DNA of 64,000 bases from Amborella trichopoda (lineage: Eukaryota > Streptophyta > Magnoliopsida > Amborellales > Amborellaceae): positions 6,765,737 to 6,829,736 of the forward strand of contig NW_006499436.1 in NCBI RefSeq assembly GCF_000471905.2, written 5' to 3'. Position 1 is the first letter of the stretch, and each line of letters starts with the position of its first letter. The position numbers were made by a program, and so were the translations under genes. Under the pieces are notes generated by a model, which saw nothing but the letters and a program-made list of their open reading frames with translations, had not been told where the DNA came from and ran no database searches. Shown piece by piece: positions 1-10,162 of this stretch.

Positions 1-193
1 CCCATATTCCCTGCTCAGAAAACCTTGACACTCTCTAAAAACACTCGCAAACACGTTGCGAAGGCCCACGATCTGCTCAAGCTCGCCAGAAAATTCTTGA
101 AGGCTTGTATGCTACGAGTGTTGGCTGGGAAACTGTTGTCGGAAGTCTCTTGATGGAAGCTCCGGCTCTCTCTCTAAAAAAAAACTCTCTTCA

Positions 194-240
194 ACTGTTT
201 TACCTTTCGGTAAAACAGTAAAATGGGGGTTTTTCCCCTT
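194..240 (+). other. Conserved stem-loop pair (N3 copy)
   Basis: Perfect 11-bp arms ACTGTTTTACC / GGTAAAACAGT (194-204 and 209-219) enclose a 4-nt loop, TTTC on this strand and GAAA on the other. A second small stem follows at 225-238, GGGG...CCCC around a T-rich loop. The same pair recurs at 16,105-16,148 (N1) and 41,411-41,453 (N2) in the opposite orientation. The 11-bp arms are identical in all three copies, whereas the flanking sequence differs at many positions. Confidence 0.75.
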
Positions 241-359
241 TAGTACTCAGTAGTGCCACAAATTGCCCCTCACAAGTTTGAAATGATAATCCAGTCCTCA
301 TTTTCAAACGGCAATAAGACCAGGCCAAGGCGGGTGAAGCTTGAGACCCGAAGGGGTTA

Positions 360-480
360 TCTTTGTGTGCTTCGTCAGGAGACTATCGCCACACACCTCA
401 CCAAGAAGCTATCGCCATGCGCCTCACCAGAGGGTAACGATGTGCACTCGGCCGTATGCTTCACCCAGGGACTAACGCTG
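360..480 (+). repeat. Repeat A (about 25-bp unit), short N3 array
   Basis: About four degenerate copies of a unit with the core CTATCGCCatgcgCCTCACCA. It is the reverse complement of the longer arrays in N1 (15,640-15,990) and N2 (40,736-41,180). Confidence 0.6.
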
Positions 481-640
481 TGTTCACCATCCAATACCTA
501 GTGTCGTGCGCGTCATATGGCACTCCCACTTGAAACATCGTTCTGCATCCTCAAGAAGTTCATTCCTTGCATCACAGTCGCACTCCTCAGCGAGCCGAGT
601 CTCCAGTGATGGCTTTGTTCCCCATGGAGTCTCTAAAACT

Positions 641-1030
641 GCAATGGTCATGCTGCATGACCTTAAATTGCACAGCCATGGTCTAGATGCACGACCCTAA
701 ACTGCATGGTCCAAACTATATGACCCTAAACTGTAGTGGAGGTCTAGTTGCATGACCTTAAACTGCATGGTCCTCATTGCATGACTTTAAACTGCATAAC
801 CATGGTCCAACTGTATTACCTTAAACCATAGCCCACGTCCTGATTGCATGACGTTAAAAGGCATAGCACCATGGTCCAAACTACATGACTTGAAACTATA
901 GCGAAAGTCTAGCTACACGACCTTAAACTGCATGGTCTTAGCTGCATGACTTTAAAATGCATAGCCACTGTCCGAGCTACAAGACCTTAAAACTGTAACA
1001 CACGGCGCGACAAATAGTCCATACGCATGA
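641..1030 (+). repeat. Repeat B array (N3, first block)
   Basis: About ten degenerate units of roughly 30-45 bp with the core GCATGACCTTAAACTGCATGGTC. Related arrays lie at 1,498-1,740 and 2,096-2,170 in this element, and in N1 and N2 in reverse. Unit length and sequence vary, so these are old, drifting copies. Confidence 0.75.
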
Positions 1031-1497
1031 CTTTAATTGTGAAATGGACCACCTCTTCACCAGGTGTACTTCATCAACATCCACCGATGGAGATAGATGT
1101 ATCTAAAAGAAAAAGGGGGTCGTGCTTACCCCTTCAATCCCTAGTGGGTCTGTTTCGTACCAACATCCCCAGTAGGAGTCACATCTTATTGCGACCCACT
1201 ATCCCTAAGGAGTTAGGGTCATTCTTATACTTTCAACCCCCAGTGGGGTTGCATATGTGCTCTGGCATGTCATTCTCAACAGAGTTACATGCATACCATT
1301 ACTCATTATCCTTGGGGAGTCACACTTACCCTCCTAATCCCCAGTGAGTTCGCTTCCGCTAGCCACTCCTCGTAGGGCCACCATCTTCATCTAAATCTCT
1401 TTGCTTGTGTATAACCTTAGCTATTTTTATCCCCAGGGAGTCAGATTGCTGTCCACATACCTATCCCCATGCAGCTTCACCTACATGGCGACCCACA
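1031..1497 (+). repeat. Block C: repeated segments with the CCCCAGTGGGG motif
   Basis: Several loosely repeated segments contain variants of CCCCAGTGGG next to GGAGTCACA. The block lies between two repeat B arrays. It is colinear with 14,450-14,935 (N1) and 39,700-40,190 (N2) on the other strand. No coding potential is evident. Confidence 0.55.
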
Positions 1498-1740
1498 CAA
1501 TGGTCTGTATTGCACGACCTTAAACTGCACAACCATGATCTAGGTGCAAGACCCTAAACTGCATGGTCCAAACTATATGACCTTAAACTGTAGTGGAGGT
1601 CTAGTTGCATGACCTTAAACTGCATGGTCCTAGTTGCATGACTTTAAATTGTATGGCCACGGTCCAAGCTATATGACTTTAAACCATAATGCACATCCTG
1701 ACCGCATGACATTAAACTGCTTTACCAAGGTCTAGGAGGA
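1498..1740 (+). repeat. Repeat B array (N3, second block)
   Basis: Further units of the ACCTTAAACTGCATGG type, continuing the pattern after block C and ending at block D. Confidence 0.7.
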
Positions 1741-2170
1741 TGACCTTAAAGACGCCCCCACATACGCACACACACCCTTTACGTGCATCTTTACGCACGC
1801 CTTCCCTAACCGACCCATTCGTGTGCACGCACCACCTTCATTGCTTCCCCAGTGAATCCATTCACCTCATTACCATCATTCATCAATCCTCAGTGAGTTT
1901 CACCAATGCTCACAAAACGATGAACCATTCCACTATCCATACTTGTCGTTAGCTAGTGAGTCACCACTTTTCACCGACCATTCATAAATCATCCATCTTT
2001 CATAAGTAGCCTCGTGCCATCTTCCCAAAGTGAGTCAAAGCCACCACCACACTCACTCCATGGCTTCCATAGACTGTCATTCATCACCATTAGGGTCTAG
2101 CTTTATGACCCTAAATTATAGTGCACGTCCTGGCCATGTGACATTGAAAGGCTTCACACAGGTCTCGAAG
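1741..2170 (+). repeat. Block D and third repeat B segment (N3)
   Basis: Block D (1,741-2,095) is rich in CA and CAC, with phrases such as CCCCAGTGAATCCATTCA. It matches 13,840-14,170 (N1) and 38,995-39,340 (N2) in reverse. Two repeat B units follow up to the AAAAA-rich junction near 2,190. Confidence 0.6.
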
Positions 2171-2199
2171 GCGTGACCTTAAACATGCCTTCACAAAAA

Positions 2200-3372
2200 A
2201 AAAAAGAGAAGAAAATAATGGGCATGGTGTATACCTGGACAAGGGAACGCCATGAGTAAAAATGACGGATGGGCATGGTCACGAAATCATGAGTAAAAGA
2301 GTTTCGTGAATAAGAACCTGAGCACAGTGAAAACCCCAAAAAGGGCGTCGTGAGCAAAAACGGATAAAAAGGGTGAACATGACCGCAAGGTCATCGGTAA
2401 AAGAGCCCAAAAATAAAGGAAGTTGGTGAAAACCATATTTACAGTGACACTTCCCCAATCCAGGTGAAAACTCGTCAAGGGTGTTTGGACCGATAAAATA
2501 GGTTGATGCCACATCACAGCCTCAACCGGCACCCAATTGCCAAACAAGGCATAATTCTAGCTAATGAGGTCCACACAAAATCCTCAACTGCCAGCATCCA
2601 ATCACAAAATGGCTCACCCGGGAGTGAGAGCCTCATAAGATCTCCCGCACTTCACCTCTAAAAACAAGAAGAGTCATTGAGGGTGAGGACGATGACCGAA
2701 AGATCCCTTCAAAATGCTAAAGACCCCTACGAAAGCAAGAAACTGACAAAGCTAGGGCCCAACCTGCCAAAGATTTCAGGGTGGTGCCTTGTCATGAGGT
2801 TGCCTCGCCAAAAACCTTTCTTAGCTGACAAGCCCATACCATAGGGACATGCCAACAAAAAGCCCCACATTGGACCCGGCAAGATGGGGCCCACGAGGCT
2901 GCCTGGCCAAAATTCCCCTAAACGACAGGCCCAGACCTTCGGGATAGGCCGATAAAAAGCCCCCGACTGGATCCCACTAGATGGGACCCATAGAGGTACC
3001 TTGATCATCAAAAGCAAACCTATTGTAGGAAGAAACAACACCGACCAAAGGTACATAGCACTTGGCTGCCAAATAGGCCCGATTCTGACTGACGAGGTCC
3101 ACACAAAATCCTCAGTTGCTGGAATCGCAAATAGTCCCTTGAGGGCGAGGACTTCTATAGATCCCTCAAAAGTCTCTTCTCCCCCTAAAGTCTCTACAGA
3201 TGGACCTGTACATTGATTCCAAACGTCTGAGCATCCTTGTTACAAGAGTGCGTGGATCTCCTCGGCATTCATGTAGTCCTGTGGCTAGGAAGAAAAAAGA
3301 AATAATCCTAGAGGAAATTTTCTAAATGATTGTCCTTCTCACTTCTCTTGAAGCACAACATTCAGCAGGGCA
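2200..3372 (+). other. Tat-like 3' block of N3 upstream of the LTR
   Basis: Positions 2,200-2,500 contain repeated phrases of the form GTGAAAACC...AAAGGGCG...GTGAGCAAAA. The gypsy element in this window shows the same style just after integrase (26,120-26,200, GGTGAAAACC...GGCATCACGAG). From knowledge of Tat/Ogre elements, such phrases are typical of the region downstream of integrase. Positions 2,560-3,200 hold a diverged direct duplication around GAGGTCCACACAAAATCCTC (near 2,568 and 3,088). The stretch ends at the LTR start at 3,373. No genes are seen. Confidence 0.55.
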
Positions 3373-5225
3373 TGCAATTGGAAGACATTTTTCATCATCA
3401 TGCGTCCTCGATGCAGAATAAAAGGGAGAATTTGATCAATAAAGCTTAACATACAATGAAAATTTCGACAGTCTCAGAATGATCTCAAAACTAGTCAAGA
3501 CCTTCCGAAAGACTCCTAAAAGTCTCCTACCAAGTTGTTGCATTCTGACATGTCAAAGGCAGTGCAAACTAAGGAACAGTTTTGGCAAAATCAGCCTCTA
3601 GCACCCTGAAATGGACCCTATAACTAGAACTATATTTTCGGGGCATTAAATTGATATGGGACCACCGTCATTGGATGCGGCACGTTTGAAATCCCCCAAG
3701 GGTCAAATTTTAGCTTAAACGGACATTCCAGGAAGATGTTACAGGCAAAATACCGAAAAGGGGTAGGCCGCATACTATTCCCGTGCAGCCACCCTGCAAC
3801 TAAACTCCATTACAAGGGCAGTCACGAATAGTGACTTTCTATGCTCATATCTCACCCATCTCGAGTCGAATCGTGCTCAAATTTTTTGAGCATGTTCGTC
3901 TCATCAAGACGAGCGTTTTGATATGTGGCACGCCTAGTGACAATGCCCAAGCGTGAAGAAACACTAGAGAGAAGTTGCTGATCCGTGAATAAAGTTGCAG
4001 GAAAATCAACAGCGTCGTGCCTCGCTTGAGCGGCCAAATCACGGCGATCACGACCTCGATCGACGTGAAACTAATTGTATCTCGTGCATAGTATCCATGG
4101 CTATCATAATCCGAACCCCGTACATGATGAACGGTTGGATTTTACACACGAATTTGATGAAATGATTGCAAATTTCGACGTCGAAACTCTAGATTCTGGC
4201 CAATACTCCAAAGTTGTAAAATCCTCGTCCGGACACAAAATCGAGCTGCGGTTGTTGCCACGCGACCGTGACGGCATTCTCAATGTGATCTGGTAAAGAA
4301 ATCACTAAAAAACATCAAGGAATGACCACATGAATGATCTAAAGTTTCAAGATTTGTCAAAATTTCAAGTCGCATGATTGTGGCTTAAAAACATGATCCA
4401 TGGCTCGAAGTTAGTATCAAATCGATCGTCATGCCGAGCCCTACAAGAAAACAATCATCTTTCAATTAAATGGGCATCAGAATAACCCCGGATCATCCAT
4501 GAAGGATCACATACATTTTAGCGCAGCGCAGGGATTGTTTTGGAATTCCTTAAATTGTTAGGAAGGGGCAAATTAGTCATTTTGCACCCATTTTTATAAT
4601 TTATTTTAATTCAGTTAAATCTTAATTTAAGTAATTAGGTTTAATTGTAATCAATCCACCCATGCCTGGGAACAATTCTATATATACCACGTACTACTTA
4701 TGTACCCAGACCCTTCACCAAAGAGAATTTTTGTTTAATAAAATTCTCATTCCTTCTTATTGTTGGATTATGTTTGGTGAGAGAGAGAGAGGAAGGAGAG
4801 AGAAAATTTTGGATTGGTACCTTTGGGCTCAAGGTAAATATTTATCTCTCTTCTTTTCTTCTCTTCTTCTTTGTCTTCTTCTCTCTCTTCTTCTCGTACT
4901 TCTTCTTCTTCGTCTGAGCTTCTCTCAGAGGCCATGCACGGCAGTGGCAGTGTCATGTATGCCTCTTTCTTTTTTCCCCCCTCCAGTGGCTTCATAGGTC
5001 GTGCATGGCGATGGCAGCGTCATGTGCGAGGTGCTTTCTCTTCATCTTCATTCCTCTCTGCCTCTCTACGAGAAGCACAGATGGCGATGTCTATTGCCGC
5101 CTGCAGGGGTATTCCCTTGTTGTGCGCCTTTCGCAGACGGCGATGCCTATCACTGCCCGCAAAGGACCACAGCAATACCTTTCACTGTCTGCAAGCTCCT
5201 TTCGTGTGCTTGGAGCCTATCGCCA
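3373..5225 (+). repeat. N3 3' LTR, first part (U3, R and start of U5)
   Basis: The LTR begins TGCAATTGGAAGAC at 3,373, equivalent to TGTTGGAAGATA in N1 read on its own strand. It is colinear with the N1 and N2 LTRs in reverse. It breaks off at 5,225 where the gypsy LTR starts, and resumes at 29,631. The joined LTR would be about 2.87 kb, with U5 making up roughly half. Confidence 0.75.
4679..4742 (+). promoter_or_regulatory. N3 LTR core promoter and polyadenylation signal
   Basis: A TATATA box (4,679-4,684) is followed 58 bp later by AATAAA (4,737-4,742), so R must be only a few tens of bases. The same pair is conserved in reverse in N1 (TATATATA 11,541-11,548; TTTATT 11,466-11,471) and N2 (36,461-36,469; 36,423-36,428). 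Confidence 0.6.
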
Positions 5226-5620
5226 TGTAAACAACCCATTTTAAATCTGGCAAAGTCTATAGTTTTCTGAACCCTTAGGACCAAATTATCTAAGTAGCCC
5301 CAATTTAATTATCCAAAAACTACCTAAATCATATCCCAATTTAAAGTAGAGCCCAAGAGCTTTCCAATGGTCCAAGAATCACTTGAATCGGACCTACAAA
5401 TAAAAAGATATAATAAATGATAATTTAGTTCCTGTGAGACCAAACTATCGGGTCGCAAGCTGAGCAGGCCCGATAAGCCCAGTAGCTGGCTAATGATGTA
5501 GTCAACACATCTGATAACGTAGTAAATACATTTTCTTTAATTAGATAAGACTAAAGCTTCAAGATCAATCCAAAATATTCCAAAAAAACTCCAAAAAATT
5601 TAGGAAAAATCACCAATTGT

Positions 5621-5628
5621 TATAAATA
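5621..5628 (+). promoter_or_regulatory. TATA box of the Tat 5' LTR
   Basis: TATAAATA is followed by CCCCATCTCCCTAACCC. The same box and context occur in the 3' LTR at 28,833-28,840. Confidence 0.6.
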
Positions 5629-6090
5629 CCCCATCTCCCTAACCCAAAAGGGGAGAGAAAAAGCGACCAAAACAACTTTAAAAATTCCCAAAATTAGGAA
5701 AATTATCCAAAATACTAAAAAAATGAAAAACCCTTAGAAAATTCTTAAAAATATAGGAAAAATCCCCAAAAATCCCAAAAAATTAAAGAAAATCTCAAAA
5801 TTCATAGTCAACATCTGCAGATCACAAAACCTTTAGAAACTAAGGAAATTCTCCTCCATACCCCTAGAAAGACCAACATCTTTAGAAAAATTTCTAGATT
5901 GAAAACCCTAGAGAAGATAGAAACCCTAGCTTTCTGAAGTCCTAGCCCCCAAGACTGAGAAAACCTAGATCTAAGGCACAAAAATTTAGATTAAAACTAG
6001 AATTAAGGCACAACAACCTTAGATCTAACCCTTTACATCAGAGATCTGCTGGTCAACATCTAAATCATAGAGGCAAAGGGAACCGATTTT

Positions 6091-6232
6091 GATACGGGTG
6101 TGCCCTCGAAGGCTCGAGAATCGCGGGTCGGCGCTTGTTCTGACACGGACGAGCCCTCGAAGGCTTGGGAATCCCTAGTCGGCGCCAGTTCTGATACGAG
6201 CGAGCCCTCGAAGGCTCGGGAATCTCATTTTG
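6091..6232 (+). repeat. 51-bp minisatellite in the Tat 5' LTR (three copies)
   Basis: Copies start at 6,091, 6,142 and 6,193 with the core GAGCCCTCGAAGGCTCGGGA. The 3' LTR has a single copy near 29,297-29,340. The short frame across this stretch is only the repeat read through. Confidence 0.8.
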
Positions 6233-6520
6233 GTATTATTTCTTCCTCTATCTTTCTTCTTCTTTTTACTGTTTTGCTTCTTTTATTTATTTTTGATCTG
6301 TTAACTTTTCTTAAAAATCATATTTTAATGCTCTAGATCGTGCTAGCTCTGCCACAGATCTAAGAGTAGATCTGCTAATTTTCGAGAAAATCTAGCCTCA
6401 GATCTGAATTCGATTTGTGCCACTCTTTCTACCATTTTATTTACATCTTTTTAATTAGTTTAAGGTTTTAAAAATCGAGAGATCTTCATCGGAAGATCTG
6501 TCAGATTTTCATCGTAAAAG

Positions 6521-6540
6521 TTTGGCGCCCATCGTGGGGC
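6521..6540 (+). other. Primer-binding site of the Tat gypsy
   Basis: TGGCGCCCATCGTGGGGC (6,523-6,540) follows the LTR directly. This form is common in plant Tat-lineage elements. I do not assign the priming tRNA. Confidence 0.65.
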
Positions 6541-7958
6541 TATTTCGAGCTTGATCCAAGCTTCAAAATATGATTTTTATACACTATTTTTAATTGTTTT
6601 CAATCACAAAAGGTCTCAAAAGTCAGATGTGACCAGAATCCAGGGTTTTGGAGCACCGAAACCCATGTAGCTTAATTGCAAGGGTCCCAAAAAACTTTTG
6701 GGACCCCACATAACCATTCCAGGGATTTTTGGCTCCATGTTGACCAATGTTTTACTTAAAATAAAATTTTTAAAAATATAAAAAAATTATTTTGCTTCAA
6801 ATATATCTGTTCTGTTTCTACCCTTTTGATTTTATTTTAGTTTGTTAATTTTGACTGAAATCATATTTTCCCTTCTTTCTCCATGCTTATTTTAACTGTG
6901 TTTCATTAAAATTAAAAAGAAATAAAAAAAAAAAAAAATAACATTAGGGTTGCTTACCCCACCAAATCTAGACCCACTCTTGGTTCGAGCTGAGACTTGT
7001 GCACCATCTAGTCTAGATCTTAGTCTAGGTTCTAGCATAGGTTTAAGCTTAAGAGTTGCCTTTAGAGCTAGATTAGGCTTATCCTAGTTCAAGGTCTTAG
7101 CCAAAATCCATTGAGTCTAATAAGTCTAAGTTCTAGTCTGGTCTTAGCCTAGGTCTTAGTTAACTTTTTTGCCCCTAGTGTTAAGCTATGTTAACGTCGT
7201 CAAGTTTAGATCTTACATAAGTCTAGAACCCAGCCAAAAGCAATCACCATGTCAGTCACTCAAGGTGACCATGATGATTGCTCCACGGCCGATTCTAAGC
7301 CTAAACTGCCCAAACCTAGGGATCAGTATGTTGCAATCCATTGGAGTTATCGACAGACCTCAGGATAATCCATTATCTAACACCCAAGTCTTCAATTAGA
7401 GGCAGAGTCCCAAGCATCCACTCCTCATCCTGAGATCTGTGTGGCCCGAAAAGCCGGCTCCGCCCAAAAAACCTTGAATAGTTAGGGAGTTCGATCAAGC
7501 ATCATACTATAGGGGATTTTAGGCAACCAAAGTAGAAGTCGAGTGAGGGAAGAAATTCATGCAACATCTAAAGCCAATTCCCGTAACTCGAATCAAGATA
7601 ACTCTGAGGTGCAGTAATCTCAAAACCAAGACTCACCTAGGTGTAAGGGATCTAACCCAACCTCAAGCCACCATGGTACAGCTCATGATGTCCTGAACAT
7701 TGTACGAGGCAGAGGTGTCGACTCAAACCGACCCTTAGGCGAGATAGGCATCCAAGCTGCCCTCAAAAGTCTAGTTGATCTAGGTTACACTGTTCATGCC
7801 CCAGATTACGGGTTGATCCCAACCAAGTTAGTGGTATAGTTCAACCCTTAGCACAACTGTTTCTTCAATCGGTCCCTCTGGTTCATCTAGTCCAACAAAC
7901 CGTACAATTTTCGCAATTGGTGGCGACACCTATGGGTTAGTATGCCCCTCGGGAACAA
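6541..7958 (+). other. Tat 5' leader and decayed gag N-terminus
   Basis: An AT-rich leader with a poly(A) run near 6,923. From about 7,240 there is gag-like sequence without a usable reading frame. Nothing else is recognised. Confidence 0.5.
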
Positions 7959-8690
7959 ATGTATCAAATCTCCTCGGTGACTGCGGCTCATCAATCTCAA
8001 GCCCATGCAGGCCAACATATACCCCAAGTTTCAACTTATCAGTCTAAGCTTGGGAACCCACCAACCAGTGGGTTTACTGCCATGCCAAATACTCAACAAG
8101 AAGGCACCTTAAAAGCAATGCAGGATATGCTTGTAAGAATGAGCATGCATGAAATTCTACCCCCGAAGGCCTATGTTCATGAGACCCTTGGAGACATGGA
8201 AGACCTTCCCTTGGGATTTGTCATCCCAACATTTAAAAACAAGTTCAATGGGAATATCGATCCAGATACTCAACGTTACCTCCTCTCCATTCAAGGTTTG
8301 CAAGACAAGCCTAACCAACTGAAGGCCATCTTTTCTCAAACATTGACCGGTGAGGCCTTGAACTGGCATCGGAGAACAATGTCCACTCGACCATACATCA
8401 CTCCAGACAAAATGTTCAACTTATTTGTTTCTCACTACCGCGGGTTGACACCAAGACCTCTCTCCCTGGGCAAACTCAGTGCAACAAAACAAAACCCAGG
8501 ATAATCCTTTGAGGATTTCATCGGTCGATTCCGTGAGGTGGCAATGCGGGTCATATAACATCTACTTACTGACCTAGCCAAGATCTCCATAGTCTTAGAG
8601 AATGCTGCTCCCCAGTACATGACCTTCTTTGGCCAAGGTCTTATCCCCCACTCTTTCGACTCCATGATCGAGCGTGGTGGAGCGACATGA
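7959..8690 (+). pseudogene. Tat gag (capsid-like) remnant
   Basis: The longest open stretch (7,959-8,504) includes the retrotransposon gag core. It shows FVIPTFKNKFNG, then LTGEALNWHR and MFNLFVSHYR, which fit the Tat signature of FxxPKFxxFDG followed by AxxWYxxL and FxxQFxxN. The frame meets TAA at 8,502. Gag-like sequence resumes as FEDFIGRFREVAMRV and IPHSFDSMIERG, with further stops. The true start lies upstream in decayed sequence, so the first ATG is arbitrary. Gag would form the virus-like particle of the parent element. Confidence 0.75.
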
Positions 8691-9816
8691 AAGGGCCAGA
8701 GGGACACCCCTTAGCACCAAGCCCAACAATAAGCTGATAACAGCTCCCCAAAATAAGAACAAAAACAAGGGGAATGCTTCCGTTCAGGTTAATGAGATCA
8801 TTGTTAATGAACCAGCCCAGGGTTCAGCTGCTCAACGCAACAATCAGAATCAAAACTGAAGGGGTCAGCCTAGAGTCAACGCTCAAAATAATAACCAAAT
8901 GTGAGAGGATAATTTCACCTCTCTCAAAGACCCATTCAAAAAAGTGTTGGAATTATTCTTAACTAAGAATACGGTTTATCTCCCGCCACCATCTGAACCA
9001 CCATTTCAAGTCACGTATAAGAGCAAGTGGTGAAAATGGCATCAAAATCATGAAACAAGTGATTTAAGGGTTAATCAATAGGGGGCCATCATTGTCGCAC
9101 CTGGAAATCAACCTATCTAAGAGGCTAATCAAAAGATGGTTATCTTCACAAATCCTCTCCCTAAATATATGGTCACAATGACCGAAAAGCTGGGAGCTCA
9201 AGACAACTCGAAAGAGAACGTTGTCATTCATATGATTGAGTGTGGAGACAAAGAAGAGGATTCTAGTCAGTTCATATTGGCTTGTGATCATCACTTTCAA
9301 GAACCCGAAGAAGATCTTTTGAGCCTCCTAAGAGGGAGCTCTTCATCTTTAAACCTCGATAACCTTCCCAAATGGGACCGATATGACGAAGATGACACAC
9401 TAGAGATTGATATGGTCAGAACCAATGAAAAGGCGTCATCTTCCAAATAAGGGGCCAACACCCCAAAGTCTCCCTTTACTCGTGCTAAGGCTGACCCTAT
9501 CGAGCTTCAGGTTGGCGAGGTCGACTCCTTTACCCGAAGAGGTCGAGTGTTCAAACCCATTCAATTGATGGTCGATACTCTCGATGAAAGAATAGAAAAT
9601 ACCTCAAAAAACAAACAACCAGCGGGGGTCGTAGATCACGAACCGAATAAGAAAATTCTAGAATCTGCAACCACCTACAATCTACCGGCTCATCTTGGGA
9701 AGATCCAGGCTTAAATCTCTATCTTAGAGCTACTCGCGAATTCACTAGCATATAGAGCCCAGATCGAGAAGGTCCTTACCAATACACACATCCTGAGCAA
9801 CACACAACTGGATGAG
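8691..9816 (+). pseudogene. Tat gag C-terminus and gag-protease linker, decayed
   Basis: An Asn/Gln/Lys-rich stretch (8,700-8,860) is followed by a KWHQNHETSDL segment near 9,035. That segment resembles the YCxxHxxxxHxTxxC knuckle region of Tat gag with its cysteines lost. The open stretch 9,136-9,450 is an acidic linker of the kind found between gag and protease in this lineage. Several stops interrupt it. Confidence 0.5.
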
Positions 9817-10162
9817 TTGTGCGGAATGATCAACCAGCTGATGGCATTAATACCAATCGTATTCACAGACGATGACATCCCAGCTACCTTCAACCAATTT
9901 TACCTCCAACCTCTGCACATCACCATCTTCACGCAAGGATATGAGATACGAAGAGTGCTTGTTGATAATGGGGCATCCTTAAACATATACCCTATGAAAA
10001 TAGTGAAGCAAATAGGTAAAAGCCCGAATGACTTCGAGCCATGTCAACTAATTATCGTTGCATACGACGGAAACAAAACACAAGCTGAAGGCACACTGCC
10101 TCTCACACTCAAGATCGGCCTTACCGTTCAAGTGATAAAGTTTTATGTCTTAGACATAAAAC
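9817..10162 (+). pseudogene. Tat aspartic protease remnant, cut by N1
   Basis: The frame contains VDNGAS (9,961-9,978), which matches the retropepsin active site (D at 9,964), followed by LNIYPMKIVKQIG. The domain continues to AAAAC (10,158-10,162), where N1 begins. The protease frame resumes in register after the second AAAAC at 21,763-21,767. In the parent element it would mature the Gag-Pol polyprotein. Confidence 0.8.

Larger units (their letters stand above)
1..3372 (+). mobile_element. N3: internal region of a LARD-like non-autonomous Tat-type LTR element (5' part outside window)
   Basis: This is the 3' portion of the internal region of the first N-family copy. Its orientation is set by N1, where a primer-binding site fixes the polarity. 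The same modules occur in the same order in N1 (reverse, about 12.8-16.6 kb) and N2 (reverse, about 37.8-42.2 kb): stem-loop pair, 25-bp repeat A, repeat B, block C, repeat B, block D, repeat B, and a Tat-like 3' block. No gag, protease, RT or integrase can be read in any frame. Short frames across it are products of the tandem repeats. The 5' LTR and primer site lie left of the window. The call as a non-autonomous (LARD-type) element is inferred from long LTRs plus a conserved non-coding interior. Confidence 0.72.
5226..6520 (+). repeat. Tat gypsy 5' LTR
   Basis: It starts TGTAAACAACCCATTTTAAA and matches the 3' LTR start TGTGGACACCCCATTTTAAA. It ends ATCGTAAAAG just before the primer site. 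Its length is 1,295 bp against 1,198 bp for the 3' LTR. The difference is largely two extra copies of a 51-bp repeat. Confidence 0.85.
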
